Part shown: positions 1 through 5,576 of the stretch, piece after piece
Numbering within the stretch: position 1 is the first letter of the stretch
Layout of the letters: every line of letters begins with the position of its first letter
DNA from: Actinomycetota bacterium
Lineage (GTDB): Bacteria; Actinomycetota; CADDZG01; WHSQ01
Assembly: GCA_016781115.1 (NCBI GenBank)
Contig: JADDQX010000165.1
Span: 1 to 5,576, forward strand
Reading direction: 5' to 3'
Length of the DNA: 5,576 bases
Program-made: the position numbers and the translations under genes
Notes under the pieces: generated by a model
Told to the model about the DNA's origin: nothing
Database searches by the model: none
What the model saw: only the letters and a program-made list of their open reading frames with translations

Positions 1-153
1 GCGGAAGAACCCATCGTTGACGTCCTGCCACTCGCCGTTGGTCTTGCTGCGGTGACTGACCGCGACGGTGAAGCCTGCGAGCGCCGCACCACTCTGGGTG
101 TAGCGAAGTTCGGGATCGTCGGTGATGTTTCCGACTAGAGCTACCTGGTTCAT
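1..153 (-). CDS. ssb: Single-stranded DNA-binding protein, N-terminal part (partial)
   Basis: The reverse strand from the ATG at 151-153 reads MNQVALVGNITDDPELRYTQ and continues in an open frame to the window edge, giving 51 codons. The opening V-x-L-V-G-N-(I/V)-T-x-D-P-E-L-R-Y is the first strand pair of the SSB OB fold, followed by the usual G-A-A-L-A-G-F-T-V-A-V strand and a segment ending D-G-F-F-R. SSB coats single-stranded DNA during replication, repair and conjugative transfer. The start is fixed by a near-perfect ribosome binding site six bases upstream. The C-terminal half, including the acidic tail, lies outside the window. Whether this is the chromosomal copy or a plasmid or element copy cannot be decided. 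The sequence lacks the longer N-terminus of many main actinobacterial SSBs, which weakly favours an accessory copy. Confidence 0.9.
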   Translation of the reverse strand, partial: MNQVALVGNITDDPELRYTQSGAALAGFTVAVSHRSKTNGEWQDVNDGFFR

Positions 154-159
154 GGTGCT

Positions 160-167
160 ACCTCCTT
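160..167 (-). promoter_or_regulatory. Ribosome binding site of ssb
   Basis: The minus strand reads AAGGAGGT, complementary to the 16S rRNA 3' end, six bases before the ssb ATG. It decides the ssb start. Confidence 0.85.
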
Positions 168-172
168 CGCGC

Positions 173-340
173 CTCCTGCGGCGCTTAGACGTTCTTACGG
201 CGCGTGAACCAGGGTGGAGATAGCGGCGAGGTCAACCGGTGGCGCAGCCGGTCCGAGCACCCATGGACGCGCAGGACTCACGGTTGACGAAGGAGCGGCC
301 GCCCTAACGTGCCGAGTCAGAAGAACGTCTGGCGCAGGAG
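173..340. repeat. Long imperfect palindrome with concentric arms in the ssb leader
   Basis: Four or five sets of inverted arms share nearly one centre (about 256-260). CTCCTGCG at 173-180 pairs with 333-340. AGACGTTCTT at 187-196 pairs with 321-330. CGGCGCGT at 198-205 pairs with 307-314 (7 of 8). AGGGTGG at 211-217 pairs with 299-305 (6 of 7). GTCAACCG at 231-238 pairs with 281-288. Small bulges separate the arms, so single-stranded DNA or RNA of this stretch could fold into one long bulged hairpin. It fills most of the 265-base gap between ssb and the kinase gene and includes the ssb 5' leader. Possible roles are a folded single-strand recombination or replication site, a decayed miniature transposable element, or a divergent regulatory region. 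No clear target-site duplication and no canonical integron attC core boxes were seen. Confidence 0.7.
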
Positions 341-436
341 ACGTGTCCGGAGAAGGCACCTGGTCCCGTTGGCGGTTACGACGACGTCATGCCGGTCTCT
401 CGGTGATGAAGCGCTCGTATGTATCGTCTAAGACAA

Positions 437-937
437 ATGGGCATCAGGAATTATCTGATTGAAGGCCTTTCGGGCACCGGTAAGACCTCGGTCTGCGATG
501 AGTTGCAGCGGCGCGGCTACCAGGCCATTCATGGTGATCGCGAACTGGCTTATCGAGGCGATCCGGAAACGGGTGAACCGACGGATGGCTTCGGACACGA
601 GCACCACATTTGGGATGTAGACAAAGTAGAAGCCTTGGTCGCCAACCATGATGAAGCCGTAACATTTTTCTGCGGTGGTTCAAGAAACTTCGCAAAGTTC
701 ATAGATCTATTCGACCGCGTTTTCGTCCTTGAAATCGACCTTGACACATTGAATCGGCGGCTTGACGAGCGACCCGACTCTGAGTGGGGCGGCGGAAACC
801 CAACGGATCGGGAACTCATTGCGCGATGGCACCACACGAAAGAAGATGTTCCGAAGAACAGCATTTCAATCGACGCCACCGCGCCTATCGCGCACGTCGT
901 TGACTCGATCCTTCGTTACAGCGAAGCAAGTACATAG
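437..937 (+). CDS. Small P-loop kinase-like ATP-binding protein
   Basis: This 166-residue protein starts MGIRNYLIEGLSGTGKTSVC. The Walker A motif G-L-S-G-T-G-K-T is at residues 10-17 directly after the first beta strand, as in the AAA_18 / adenylate- and shikimate-kinase-like fold. A hydrophobic strand around residues 94-100 (RVFVLEI) is followed by an arginine-rich LID-like segment (L-N-R-R-L-D-E-R-P, about 105-113). Size and layout fit a small-molecule or nucleotide kinase, but no substrate can be assigned. An in-frame ATG at 419 would add six residues. I prefer 437 because the P-loop strand normally begins within a few residues of the start. Neither start has a strong ribosome binding site. 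Codons include many with A or T in third position (for example GTA ACA TTT, ATA GAT CTA), unlike the neighbouring genes, which suggests recent acquisition. The gene stands alone on its strand. Confidence 0.8.
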   Translation: MGIRNYLIEGLSGTGKTSVCDELQRRGYQAIHGDRELAYRGDPETGEPTDGFGHEHHIWDVDKVEALVANHDEAVTFFCGGSRNFAKFIDLFDRVFVLEIDLDTLNRRLDERPDSEWGGGNPTDRELIARWHHTKEDVPKNSISIDATAPIAHVVDSILRYSEAST

Positions 938-945
938 CAGACAAG

Positions 946-961
946 CCAGCGCGCATGCTGG
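946..961. repeat. Short hairpin just downstream of the kinase gene
   Basis: CCAGC at 946-950 and GCTGG at 957-961 form a five-pair stem with a six-base loop, nine bases after the kinase stop codon. It could weakly aid transcription termination, but there is no T run after it, so it is not called a terminator. Confidence 0.35.
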
Positions 962-1148
962 ACGATGGCACCGGCTCCCCGCCTCACGCCGAGCCCTACA
1001 GGTACTCGCCTCTTTCAATCTCTTCGGTTGCCTTCGCCTTCCATTGCTGTCCTCTGCCGACCAAGGTCGCAGCGCAGCGAAGCGAGAACGACCGAGCGTC
1101 GGTTCCAACGCGCAGCGTGCGGTTGCGTGGAGGAGCAGCGGGTTTAAC

Positions 1149-1161
1149 GTGGCGTCGCCAC
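1149..1161. repeat. GTGGCG-T-CGCCAC palindrome
   Basis: Perfect six-base inverted arms around a single T, directly after GTTTAAC at 1142-1148. The loop is too short for a good hairpin, so as double-stranded DNA it is more likely a protein-binding palindrome or chance in GC-rich sequence. Confidence 0.3.
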
Positions 1162-1375
1162 AGAACGGCGGCGCGCGAAGCGGGGCGGTGAGCATCACGT
1201 GCACGTCAGAACTCGGCAGGAACAGAGCAACTGAGCGGGCGACCCAGACGAACCCACCCTGCGTCGTGACAGAGCGGCGACGTCCAATCTTCGGGATTAA
1301 CGCGGCCAGTTCTGCCACTATCTCTGCATGGTTGTCCGACTTGATATTCCCAAATCCGCAGACCAGTAGCGCGAG

Positions 1376-2485
1376 ATGCGACCTGCATGGCTGCCGTGGA
1401 GGGGGAAGACCCTCAACGACCTCAACCAGGACGATCTGGAGCGCCTCAAAGCTGATGAGGTAAGCGAGAGCTACTTCATCGAATACAAGAGCCTCTGGGA
1501 CCCCTTCAAAGTCGCCCGCTCGGTTGCTTCATTCGCAAATACTGAGGGTGGAACGGTAGTCGTCGGCATCGACGACGACGACATGGTTCCCATAGCGGTT
1601 GAAGGGATCACGTTCGGCGGCAACCTGCTGGAATCGTTGGATCAATCGGTTAGGCAACACATCACGCCCGTACCGATGTACAGCGCTGTAGTCGTCCCCT
1701 TGGCGACCGGGCGGGTCTGCCTCGTGGTCCAGGTTCCATCCGGTTACGACACGCCTCATGTCCTCGTCCGCACGGGACAAATCCTGGAGCGGTCCAACAC
1801 CAGCTCAGATCCGGTCCCACCCCAAAATCGCGAGCGCATTCGCGAGCTGTTCGACCGAGGAAAGGCAGGCAAAGCCTGGGCAGATCAAATGGTTCGAAAC
1901 TGGTTTACAAGCGACGGGCGGCCCGAACATCTAAAGGTGTGGACCATTCCGCAGGTGGACGACGGCCTGAACCTGAACGAAATCCTCTACCGACCGTCGT
2001 TCGTGAAGGCAGCTATATCCACTACGCCCGTTCCCTTCGCACATTCATCATGGAATCCGCGCTACGAGACGCCTGGCTACCATCTCGGAATTAGGCACTC
2101 CTTGTCGCATGACTGCACGACCGAGCTTCGAGTGGATGGAATCGTCTTCACTGGATGGGCTCTGCTCAAGGACACTCAATGGATCAACGTGCGTCACGAT
2201 CTCCCAGACCTTCCAGTAGAGAACGACAACTTCTTCAGCTATAAGGAGTTACGCGACCATGCCGGTCTCATCCTGCAGGGTCACTACTCTCTCTTGCACG
2301 ACCTAATCGGTTACACCGGCCAAACAACGGTCTTGGTTAAAGGCATCTTTGCCACTGACCAAGCGATCAGCGCGTACCGAACAAGCGTTCCAGCTCAAGC
2401 CCTCGCTTCATCCAGGTTCCATGAGGCCATACGTCGTGACTTCGACAGAGGCCTTGGTCAAACCGTGCTGGATCCTGAAGACTGA
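1376..2485 (+). CDS. AlbA_2 (Schlafen-type) domain protein with unassigned C-terminal half
   Basis: This 369-residue protein carries an AlbA_2 domain at about residues 28-145. Visible hallmarks are E36-Y-K38, the A-S-F-A-N-T-E-G-G-T-V-V-V-G-I-D-D stretch (51-67), and P-H-V-L-V-R-T-G-Q-I-L-E-R-S-N (127-141), which matches the closing 'PH...R.G....R' element. AlbA_2 domains bind or cleave nucleic acid in Schlafen-related proteins and occur in transcription regulators and anti-phage proteins. Residues about 150-369 contain no helicase, helix-turn-helix or ATPase motif that I recognise. They are rich in aromatic residues and mixed alpha/beta in character. The start is the first ATG after an in-frame TAG at 1367-1369. 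It has no good ribosome binding site. The gene converges on the integrase with 78 bp between ends. The role could be defence effector or regulator; this is inference. Confidence 0.8.
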   Translation: MRPAWLPWRGKTLNDLNQDDLERLKADEVSESYFIEYKSLWDPFKVARSVASFANTEGGTVVVGIDDDDMVPIAVEGITFGGNLLESLDQSVRQHITPVPMYSAVVVPLATGRVCLVVQVPSGYDTPHVLVRTGQILERSNTSSDPVPPQNRERIRELFDRGKAGKAWADQMVRNWFTSDGRPEHLKVWTIPQVDDGLNLNEILYRPSFVKAAISTTPVPFAHSSWNPRYETPGYHLGIRHSLSHDCTTELRVDGIVFTGWALLKDTQWINVRHDLPDLPVENDNFFSYKELRDHAGLILQGHYSLLHDLIGYTGQTTVLVKGIFATDQAISAYRTSVPAQALASSRFHEAIRRDFDRGLGQTVLDPED

Positions 2486-2563
2486 AGCAGCACCTGCTCG
2501 ATCTCATGGTCAGGTCTACTGAGTGGCCCGGAAGGCGTGATAAGGACTGATCATCTCCCTGGC
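2486..2563. other. Convergent gap beside int, possible attachment-site region
   Basis: These 78 bases separate the ends of the AlbA_2 gene and the integrase gene. In many integrative elements the attachment site lies just past the 3' end of int, so this is the natural place to look for it. No tRNA fragment and no repeat of this stretch elsewhere in the window was seen. GATCAT (2549-2554) and ATGATC (2566-2571) form a six-pair stem across the int stop codon, without a T run on either side. That is at most a weak terminator. Confidence 0.3.
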
Positions 2564-3622
2564 TCATGATCGAGAGTAGAAGCGTTCCAGCTGACGGACA
2601 GCATTCCGCTGTGTCGTCGGCAGCACGTGCGAGTAGATGTTGAGCGTCACCATGAGGTCGGCATGGCCGAGGCGCTCTTGGACCGCCTTCATGTTAGCGC
2701 CGGCCAGAATGAGGTGCGAGGCGTGCGTGTGGCGGAGGTCGTGGAGTCGGATCCGGGGGACGTCGGTACGAGCAAGCAGATCCTGGAACCAGTGCGACAC
2801 GTTCGCCGGGCGTAAAAGCTCATCAGCTGCGTCGACAAAAAGCCAGTGGTCCGAAGATTCCGTTAGATGGTTACGCCGCAGGTGACTACGGAGCACGTGG
2901 ACGGTTTCCGAATCGAGCTCGATGACGCGCTCGGCATCCGTCTTCGGCCTCGTAACGTAAACCTCCCGGTCCGCGATCGAAAGCGCGCGGCGGATCGCGA
3001 CCTGCCGCTGTCCGAGGCGCAGATCATTGCATCTCAGCGCCATCGCTTCGCCTCGGCGCATCCCGCTGTAGGCGAGCAGCCTCCACAGCGCATACAGGCG
3101 ATCCGAGGACGCAGCATTCAAGAACTCCAGCAGCTGGTCGTGAGTCCAGATCCGGTACTCGTAGCGCTCGGACTTCGTATGACGTGGCCGCAGACCCCGC
3201 GCGGGATTAGTCGCTAGCTCCCCGGATTGCACGAGATCCTGCAGCGCGCTGTGGACGAGGCAGTGAACCCGGATGACCGACCCTTTCGATAGAAACCGGC
3301 CGGTTCGCTCGCTGCGCTGATGCAACAGCTCGCCATAAAAGGTCTGAAGGAGATGGCGATCGAGCCGACCGACCCTTACCTGGCCGAGGCGCGGAATGAT
3401 GTAGAGGCGTGACATAGCCCTGTAGCTGCTCGAGGTGCAGGGTTCGAGCCCAGTTTCAACGAGCGGCAGCCAACGTTTGAGGAGGTAATTCCCAAACGTC
3501 ATCGACCTAACGCGGCCCGACACACTCAGCCCGGCCCGACGGCTCTTAGCGAGTCGCTTCTGGAGAGGCCGGGCCCGGGGACCGATCTGCTCAGTCGGAT
3601 ACTTCTCGGTTCCATATCCCAT
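2564..3622 (-). CDS. int: Tyrosine recombinase / phage-type integrase
   Basis: This 352-residue protein performs site-specific integration and excision of DNA. After a short basic N-terminus comes a SAM-like core-binding domain at about 41-140 (S-M-T-F-G-N-Y-L-L-K-R-W-L-P to G-E-L-A-T-N-P). The catalytic domain follows with the full set of residues: R189 in S-G-M-R-R-G-E, K227 in R-P-K-T-D, H294-D-L-R297, H320 in L-G-H, and nucleophile Y330 in N-I-Y-S-H-V-L-P. The start at ATG 3620-3622 is chosen because AGGGAGGG lies four bases upstream; a TTG at 3653-3655 would add eleven residues. The usual arm-type-site binding domain with its K-x-G-x-W-x-A pattern is not visible in the first 40 residues, nor in the other frames there. 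The gene is on the same strand as the xis gene at 5183-5419 but not adjacent to it. Confidence 0.93.
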   Translation of the reverse strand: MGYGTEKYPTEQIGPRARPLQKRLAKSRRAGLSVSGRVRSMTFGNYLLKRWLPLVETGLEPCTSSSYRAMSRLYIIPRLGQVRVGRLDRHLLQTFYGELLHQRSERTGRFLSKGSVIRVHCLVHSALQDLVQSGELATNPARGLRPRHTKSERYEYRIWTHDQLLEFLNAASSDRLYALWRLLAYSGMRRGEAMALRCNDLRLGQRQVAIRRALSIADREVYVTRPKTDAERVIELDSETVHVLRSHLRRNHLTESSDHWLFVDAADELLRPANVSHWFQDLLARTDVPRIRLHDLRHTHASHLILAGANMKAVQERLGHADLMVTLNIYSHVLPTTQRNAVRQLERFYSRS

Positions 3623-3626
3623 GAGG

Positions 3627-3634
3627 CCCTCCCT
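3627..3634 (-). promoter_or_regulatory. Ribosome binding site of int
   Basis: The minus strand reads AGGGAGGG four bases before the ATG at 3620-3622. It supports this ATG over the upstream TTG at 3653-3655. Confidence 0.7.
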
Positions 3635-3697
3635 CTTGAGCTTCGTCTGCAGCAACGCTCGCGCTGCGGTGGGGGCAACGGAAGGGACTTGTCTTCT

Positions 3698-4270
3698 TTA
3701 GGAGACAGACTCCGGGCCCATCCCCACATACGGCAAAGCGGGATCGTCCAGCGGCATGTTGTTGCGGAAGTTGATCTGATACTGCACCCGCGACGTCCGC
3801 GTTCGGGCGTGAAGCTGTTCCAGCGTCAGTAACACGAAGAAGGGTCGTCCGTAATCGTTGGCATCGTTAATCACGACGAAGGCGAACACGTATTTGCTCT
3901 TCAGTGCCTTGGCCATCTGGAACTCGTTGTCGGTGGCTCCAAAGAAGAAGTTGTTGAGGGCGGCGTTGCGAATGGCCGCTCTCGTGGTCTTCATCTCCAC
4001 CAGCGTCAGCTCGGCGAAGTAATCCTCGACATTCGCCACGGTCAGCTGCGGCGTCGACGCTGTGGTCTTGACGGCGTCGAAGCTCTGGGGTTTAAAGGCG
4101 CCCGACACCATGAAGAGCTCGAGGATGCGTTTCTTGGTGGGAAGATCGACGGCCTGCATCCGCTTGTCCTGTAGGAGCACCGAAAGGCCGTCGAGTTCGG
4201 TTCCAAGGCGTTTCTCGGACGCACTGAGCTCAGGCTCCGCCGCGGGCAGGATGCTGGGCTCGTCCACCAC
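3698..4270 (-). CDS. Hypothetical protein with VEMK nuclease-like motif
   Basis: This 190-residue soluble protein is not assigned to a named family. Residues 1-80 are charged and mostly helical. The conserved-looking core is 79-169: a strand ending L-T-L-V-E92-M-K94-T-T, then F-F-F-G-A-T-D-N-E116-F-Q-M-A-K-A-L, then K-Y-V-F-A-F-V-V-I-N and a C-terminal strand V-Q-Y-Q-I-N-F-R. An E-x-K at the end of a strand, followed by a helix carrying E/Q and then a hydrophobic strand, is the pattern of PD-(D/E)XK nuclease folds, including DUF3883-like proteins. A catalytic Asp could be D83, but this is uncertain. The start is a GTG (a second GTG follows at once) with no clear ribosome binding site, and an in-frame TGA lies at 4295-4297, so the N-terminus may be truncated. 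It lies 75 bp upstream of int on the same strand and could be cotranscribed with it. It is divergent from the NERD gene. Confidence 0.65.
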   Translation of the reverse strand: MVDEPSILPAAEPELSASEKRLGTELDGLSVLLQDKRMQAVDLPTKKRILELFMVSGAFKPQSFDAVKTTASTPQLTVANVEDYFAELTLVEMKTTRAAIRNAALNNFFFGATDNEFQMAKALKSKYVFAFVVINDANDYGRPFFVLLTLEQLHARTRTSRVQYQINFRNNMPLDDPALPYVGMGPESVS

Positions 4271-4381
4271 CCGACGAGGATCCCGCGGAGTCGCTCAGAG
4301 ATCAAGATCTACCCATGCCATCACCTATGACCCCGTTCAGCCTCGATTAAGGCGACTGCTGAGCTAGTCGATGTATTCCTC
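4271..4381. promoter_or_regulatory. Divergent intergenic region of the VEMK and NERD genes
   Basis: These 111 bases must hold the promoters of both divergent genes if each has its own. AGATCAAGATCT at 4298-4309 is a near-palindrome that could bind a regulator. GCCT/AGGC short arms flank CGATTA near 4338-4352. No convincing -35/-10 pair was identified. Confidence 0.3.
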
Positions 4382-5170
4382 ATGCGCAGTCGGAGAGCAG
4401 GAGCTAGTACCCGAGCCCTGGTGTTCGACAGGAGACGGGCTTTCCTTCATCGGAACAGGTGGCGCCTATTCGTACTGGTGGGCGGTTACACCGTGCTGTT
4501 CGGCACGATCGGCGCCTTCCTGGTGCCTGATGCCGGCTGGTGGAGCGGCGCGTATTGGGGCGCCGGCTCCGTCGGGCTCCTTTGGGCCATCTCCTGGTTT
4601 GCCAGCCTCGATGGGAGCATCTTCGTTCGCGCCGGCGGGTGGGCCGAGGAGTGGACTTCCGAGGCCCTGCGGAAGAAGTCTTCTGGTTTCACAGTGATCG
4701 ATGACTTTCCACTGGGCGGAAGAAACCTCGACCACGTACTGATCGGCAGTGGGGGGATCGTCGCGGTTGAGACCAAGTGGACATCCAAGTGGAGAAACCG
4801 CCAGCACGACCTGAAGGACCTGGAGCTCGAACGCAGTCAGGCCGCGTTCCAAGCGGGGAAGCTCCAAGAGATCCTCGAATCGTTCGGACACTCAGTGGAC
4901 GTGAGACCGGCTGTAGTTGCCTGGGGTCCAGGTATCCCGACCGACGAATGCTTCGTCCAGTTCGGGCGCGTGGGTGTATTTGTTGGGGATCGGTGGAAGG
5001 ACTGGCCCGAACGCGCCCTCGCGCGGGATTTTCTTTCCGCCATGGACGTGCAGCAGATCGCCAAGGAACTGATCCAGTTCGCAGAGGAGAACTCTCCCAG
5101 AGAGATGTCACTCGGACGGAAGAGCCTTCGCATCGCACGAGCACTGCTATCTCCGACGCTTCATCGGTAG
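4382..5170 (+). CDS. Membrane-anchored NERD (nuclease-related) domain protein
   Basis: This 262-residue protein has a basic N-terminus, two membrane helices at about 29-49 and 55-76, and a NERD domain at about 83-185. The NERD signature is clear: S-E94-A-L-R, then D-D-F-P-L-G-G-R-N-L-D117-H-V-L-I-G, then G-G-I-V-A-V-E130-T-K132-W, and a later S-Q153-A-A-F-Q-A. D117, E130, K132 and Q153 fit the PD-(D/E)XK active-site layout, so nuclease activity is plausible. The usual G-x-x-G-E opening is replaced by G-W-A-E-E-W-T-S-E. The domain should face the cytoplasm, since the basic N-terminus and even number of helices place both ends inside. ATG 4382 has no strong ribosome binding site; a GTG at 4421 is an alternative that would keep both helices. 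The gene is divergent from the VEMK gene (111 bp) and converges on xis with only 12 bp between stops. Confidence 0.85.
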   Translation: MRSRRAGASTRALVFDRRRAFLHRNRWRLFVLVGGYTVLFGTIGAFLVPDAGWWSGAYWGAGSVGLLWAISWFASLDGSIFVRAGGWAEEWTSEALRKKSSGFTVIDDFPLGGRNLDHVLIGSGGIVAVETKWTSKWRNRQHDLKDLELERSQAAFQAGKLQEILESFGHSVDVRPAVVAWGPGIPTDECFVQFGRVGVFVGDRWKDWPERALARDFLSAMDVQQIAKELIQFAEENSPREMSLGRKSLRIARALLSPTLHR

Positions 5171-5182
5171 CTATCGCACCGT

Positions 5183-5419
5183 CTACGAACCATCCATCGT
5201 TTCGAGCCACGCGATCACGTCGGCCAACCGGTAGCGGAGATGCTTGCCAACTCGGTAGGCCTTCGGCCCGGTGCCCTTGTAACGCCAGGTGTAGAGGGTG
5301 GTGACCGGGACGACAAGTAGTCGCGCGACCTCGTCGGTCGAGAGCAGTCGTGTCGACAGATCGAACGAGGAGTCCAGACGGCTCCGATCCTGGTTGAGCT
5401 CGTTCCTCGTCTTGGCCAT
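5183..5419 (-). CDS. xis: Excisionase-like helix-turn-helix protein
   Basis: This 78-residue protein has a MerR-type (HTH_17) DNA-binding domain at about residues 25-74. Visible elements are L-L-S-T-D-E-V-A-R-L-L (helix one), V-P-V-T-T-L-Y-T-W-R-Y-K-G (recognition helix), the wing G-P-K-A-Y-R-V-G-K-H-L-R-Y-R, and the closing helix L-A-D-V-I-A-W-L-E. This is the standard architecture of small actinobacterial excisionases, which bend DNA near the attachment site and turn the integrase towards excision. A transcription regulator of the same fold is the alternative. The start at ATG 5417-5419 is set by AAGGAGG five bases upstream; the longer frame from 5500 has an unlikely Cys/Pro-rich extension. 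It shares the strand with int, but the NERD and VEMK genes lie between them, so cotranscription with int is doubtful. Confidence 0.85.
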   Translation of the reverse strand: MAKTRNELNQDRSRLDSSFDLSTRLLSTDEVARLLVVPVTTLYTWRYKGTGPKAYRVGKHLRYRLADVIAWLETMDGS

Positions 5420-5424
5420 CGCCG

Positions 5425-5431
5425 CCTCCTT
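5425..5431 (-). promoter_or_regulatory. Ribosome binding site of xis
   Basis: The minus strand reads AAGGAGG five bases before the ATG at 5417-5419. It decides this start over the upstream in-frame candidate at 5500. Confidence 0.85.
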
Positions 5432-5576
5432 CCAGTCGCCGGTTACAGCGACCTGGGAAGCGCGCCCTAGGGGACGGGGGCAAGGGTGAGCACAGCTCAT
5501 CTCGAAGAGACGCGAGTACCGGACCGCAGGGAGGAACGGAGCGCCCTAATGGGTGTGCAAGTAGCCGGATTTCCCT
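5432..5576. other. Leader region upstream of xis; no supported gene
   Basis: This end of the window should contain the xis promoter. A five-pair stem TGAGC/GCTCA with a three-base loop lies at 5487-5499 and could be an operator. On the plus strand an ATG at 5549-5551 opens nine codons to the window edge, with GGGAGGA at 5529-5535 but thirteen bases away. That is too little to call a gene. On the minus strand short frames enter from the edge without a recognisable end of a protein. Confidence 0.35.

Larger units (their letters stand above)
938..1375. other. 438-base stretch without a supported gene
   Basis: Both strands are open over long distances, but none of the reading frames gives a recognisable protein. 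The plus-strand frame across 762-1463 overlaps the kinase out of frame and is low-complexity. The minus-strand frame from a GTG at 1318 is the least bad candidate: its first 45 or so residues look protein-like, then it becomes Arg/Pro/Cys-rich. Local structure includes a GTGGCG/CGCCAC hairpin (1149-1161) and a small ACCGA/TCGGT stem (1091-1103). No convincing promoter for the downstream AlbA_2 gene was found. A TAG at 1367-1369 closes the frame of that gene just upstream of its start. Confidence 0.5.

Noticed and set aside
173..340. Reading the long palindrome as a canonical attC site
   Set aside because: Its outer arms carry CTTAGAC/GTCTGG-type sequence rather than the GTT/AAC core triplets, and it is longer than usual for attC.
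214..462. 82-codon plus-strand reading frame between ssb and the kinase gene
   Set aside because: It has no good ribosome binding site, runs through the palindrome and overlaps the kinase start; its sequence resembles translated GC-rich noncoding DNA.
1142..1161. Integron attC core: GTTTAAC fits RYYYAAC and is followed by a small palindrome
   Set aside because: No matching GTTRRRY box was found in the next 200 bases on the plus strand, so the paired simple sites of an attC are missing.
762..1463. 233-codon plus-strand reading frame
   Set aside because: It overlaps the kinase gene out of frame, runs into the AlbA_2 gene, and is a low-complexity Arg/Ser/Thr/Ala text without domains.
2549..2571. 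Bidirectional terminator between the AlbA_2 and int genes
   Set aside because: Only a six-pair AT-rich stem with an eleven-base loop and no T run on either strand.
3526..3729. Frameshifted N-terminal part of the integrase in another frame
   Set aside because: The alternative frame (starting MWGWARSLSP) shows no arm-binding domain pattern, and the int ATG already has its own ribosome binding site.
4689..5483. 264-codon minus-strand reading frame
   Set aside because: It is the antisense of the NERD gene and xis; both of those have clear domains, while this frame is Arg/Pro/Ser-rich without any motif.

Overview
The window looks like an accessory region of a fairly GC-rich, probably actinobacterial genome. 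The lineage is inferred from the style of three proteins: a short excisionase with a TLYTWRYKGTGPKAYRVGKHLRYR-type core, an integrase with the HDLRHTHAS and YSHVLP signatures, and a single-stranded-DNA-binding protein beginning MNQVALVGNITDDPELRY. No rRNA, tRNA or CRISPR array was seen.

Left part (1-1375). The N-terminal 51 codons of an ssb gene run off the left edge on the minus strand. Upstream of it lies a long imperfect palindrome (173-340) with several concentric arms, which includes the ssb leader. A small P-loop kinase gene (437-937, +) follows. Its base composition looks lower in GC than its neighbours. The next 438 bases (938-1375) hold no gene I can support, only short hairpins and weak reading frames.

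Middle (1376-3622). An AlbA_2 (Schlafen-type) domain protein on the plus strand faces a complete tyrosine-recombinase integrase on the minus strand, with 78 bp between their ends. The integrase has all catalytic residues visible, but its N-terminal arm-binding domain is not recognisable.

Right part (3623-5576). A minus-strand gene for an unnamed protein with a VEMK nuclease-like motif is followed by a divergent plus-strand gene for a two-helix membrane protein with a NERD nuclease-like domain. That gene ends 12 bp from the end of a minus-strand excisionase (xis). The last 157 bases hold the xis leader and no supported gene.

Working picture: int and xis define an integrative element on the minus strand. 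In many actinobacterial elements xis sits directly beside int. Here about 1.5 kb carrying two putative PD-(D/E)XK-type proteins lies between them, and an AlbA_2 protein abuts the far side of int. These families recur in anti-phage and mobile-element cargo, so a small defence or element-maintenance module is plausible. Function is inferred from domains and position only.
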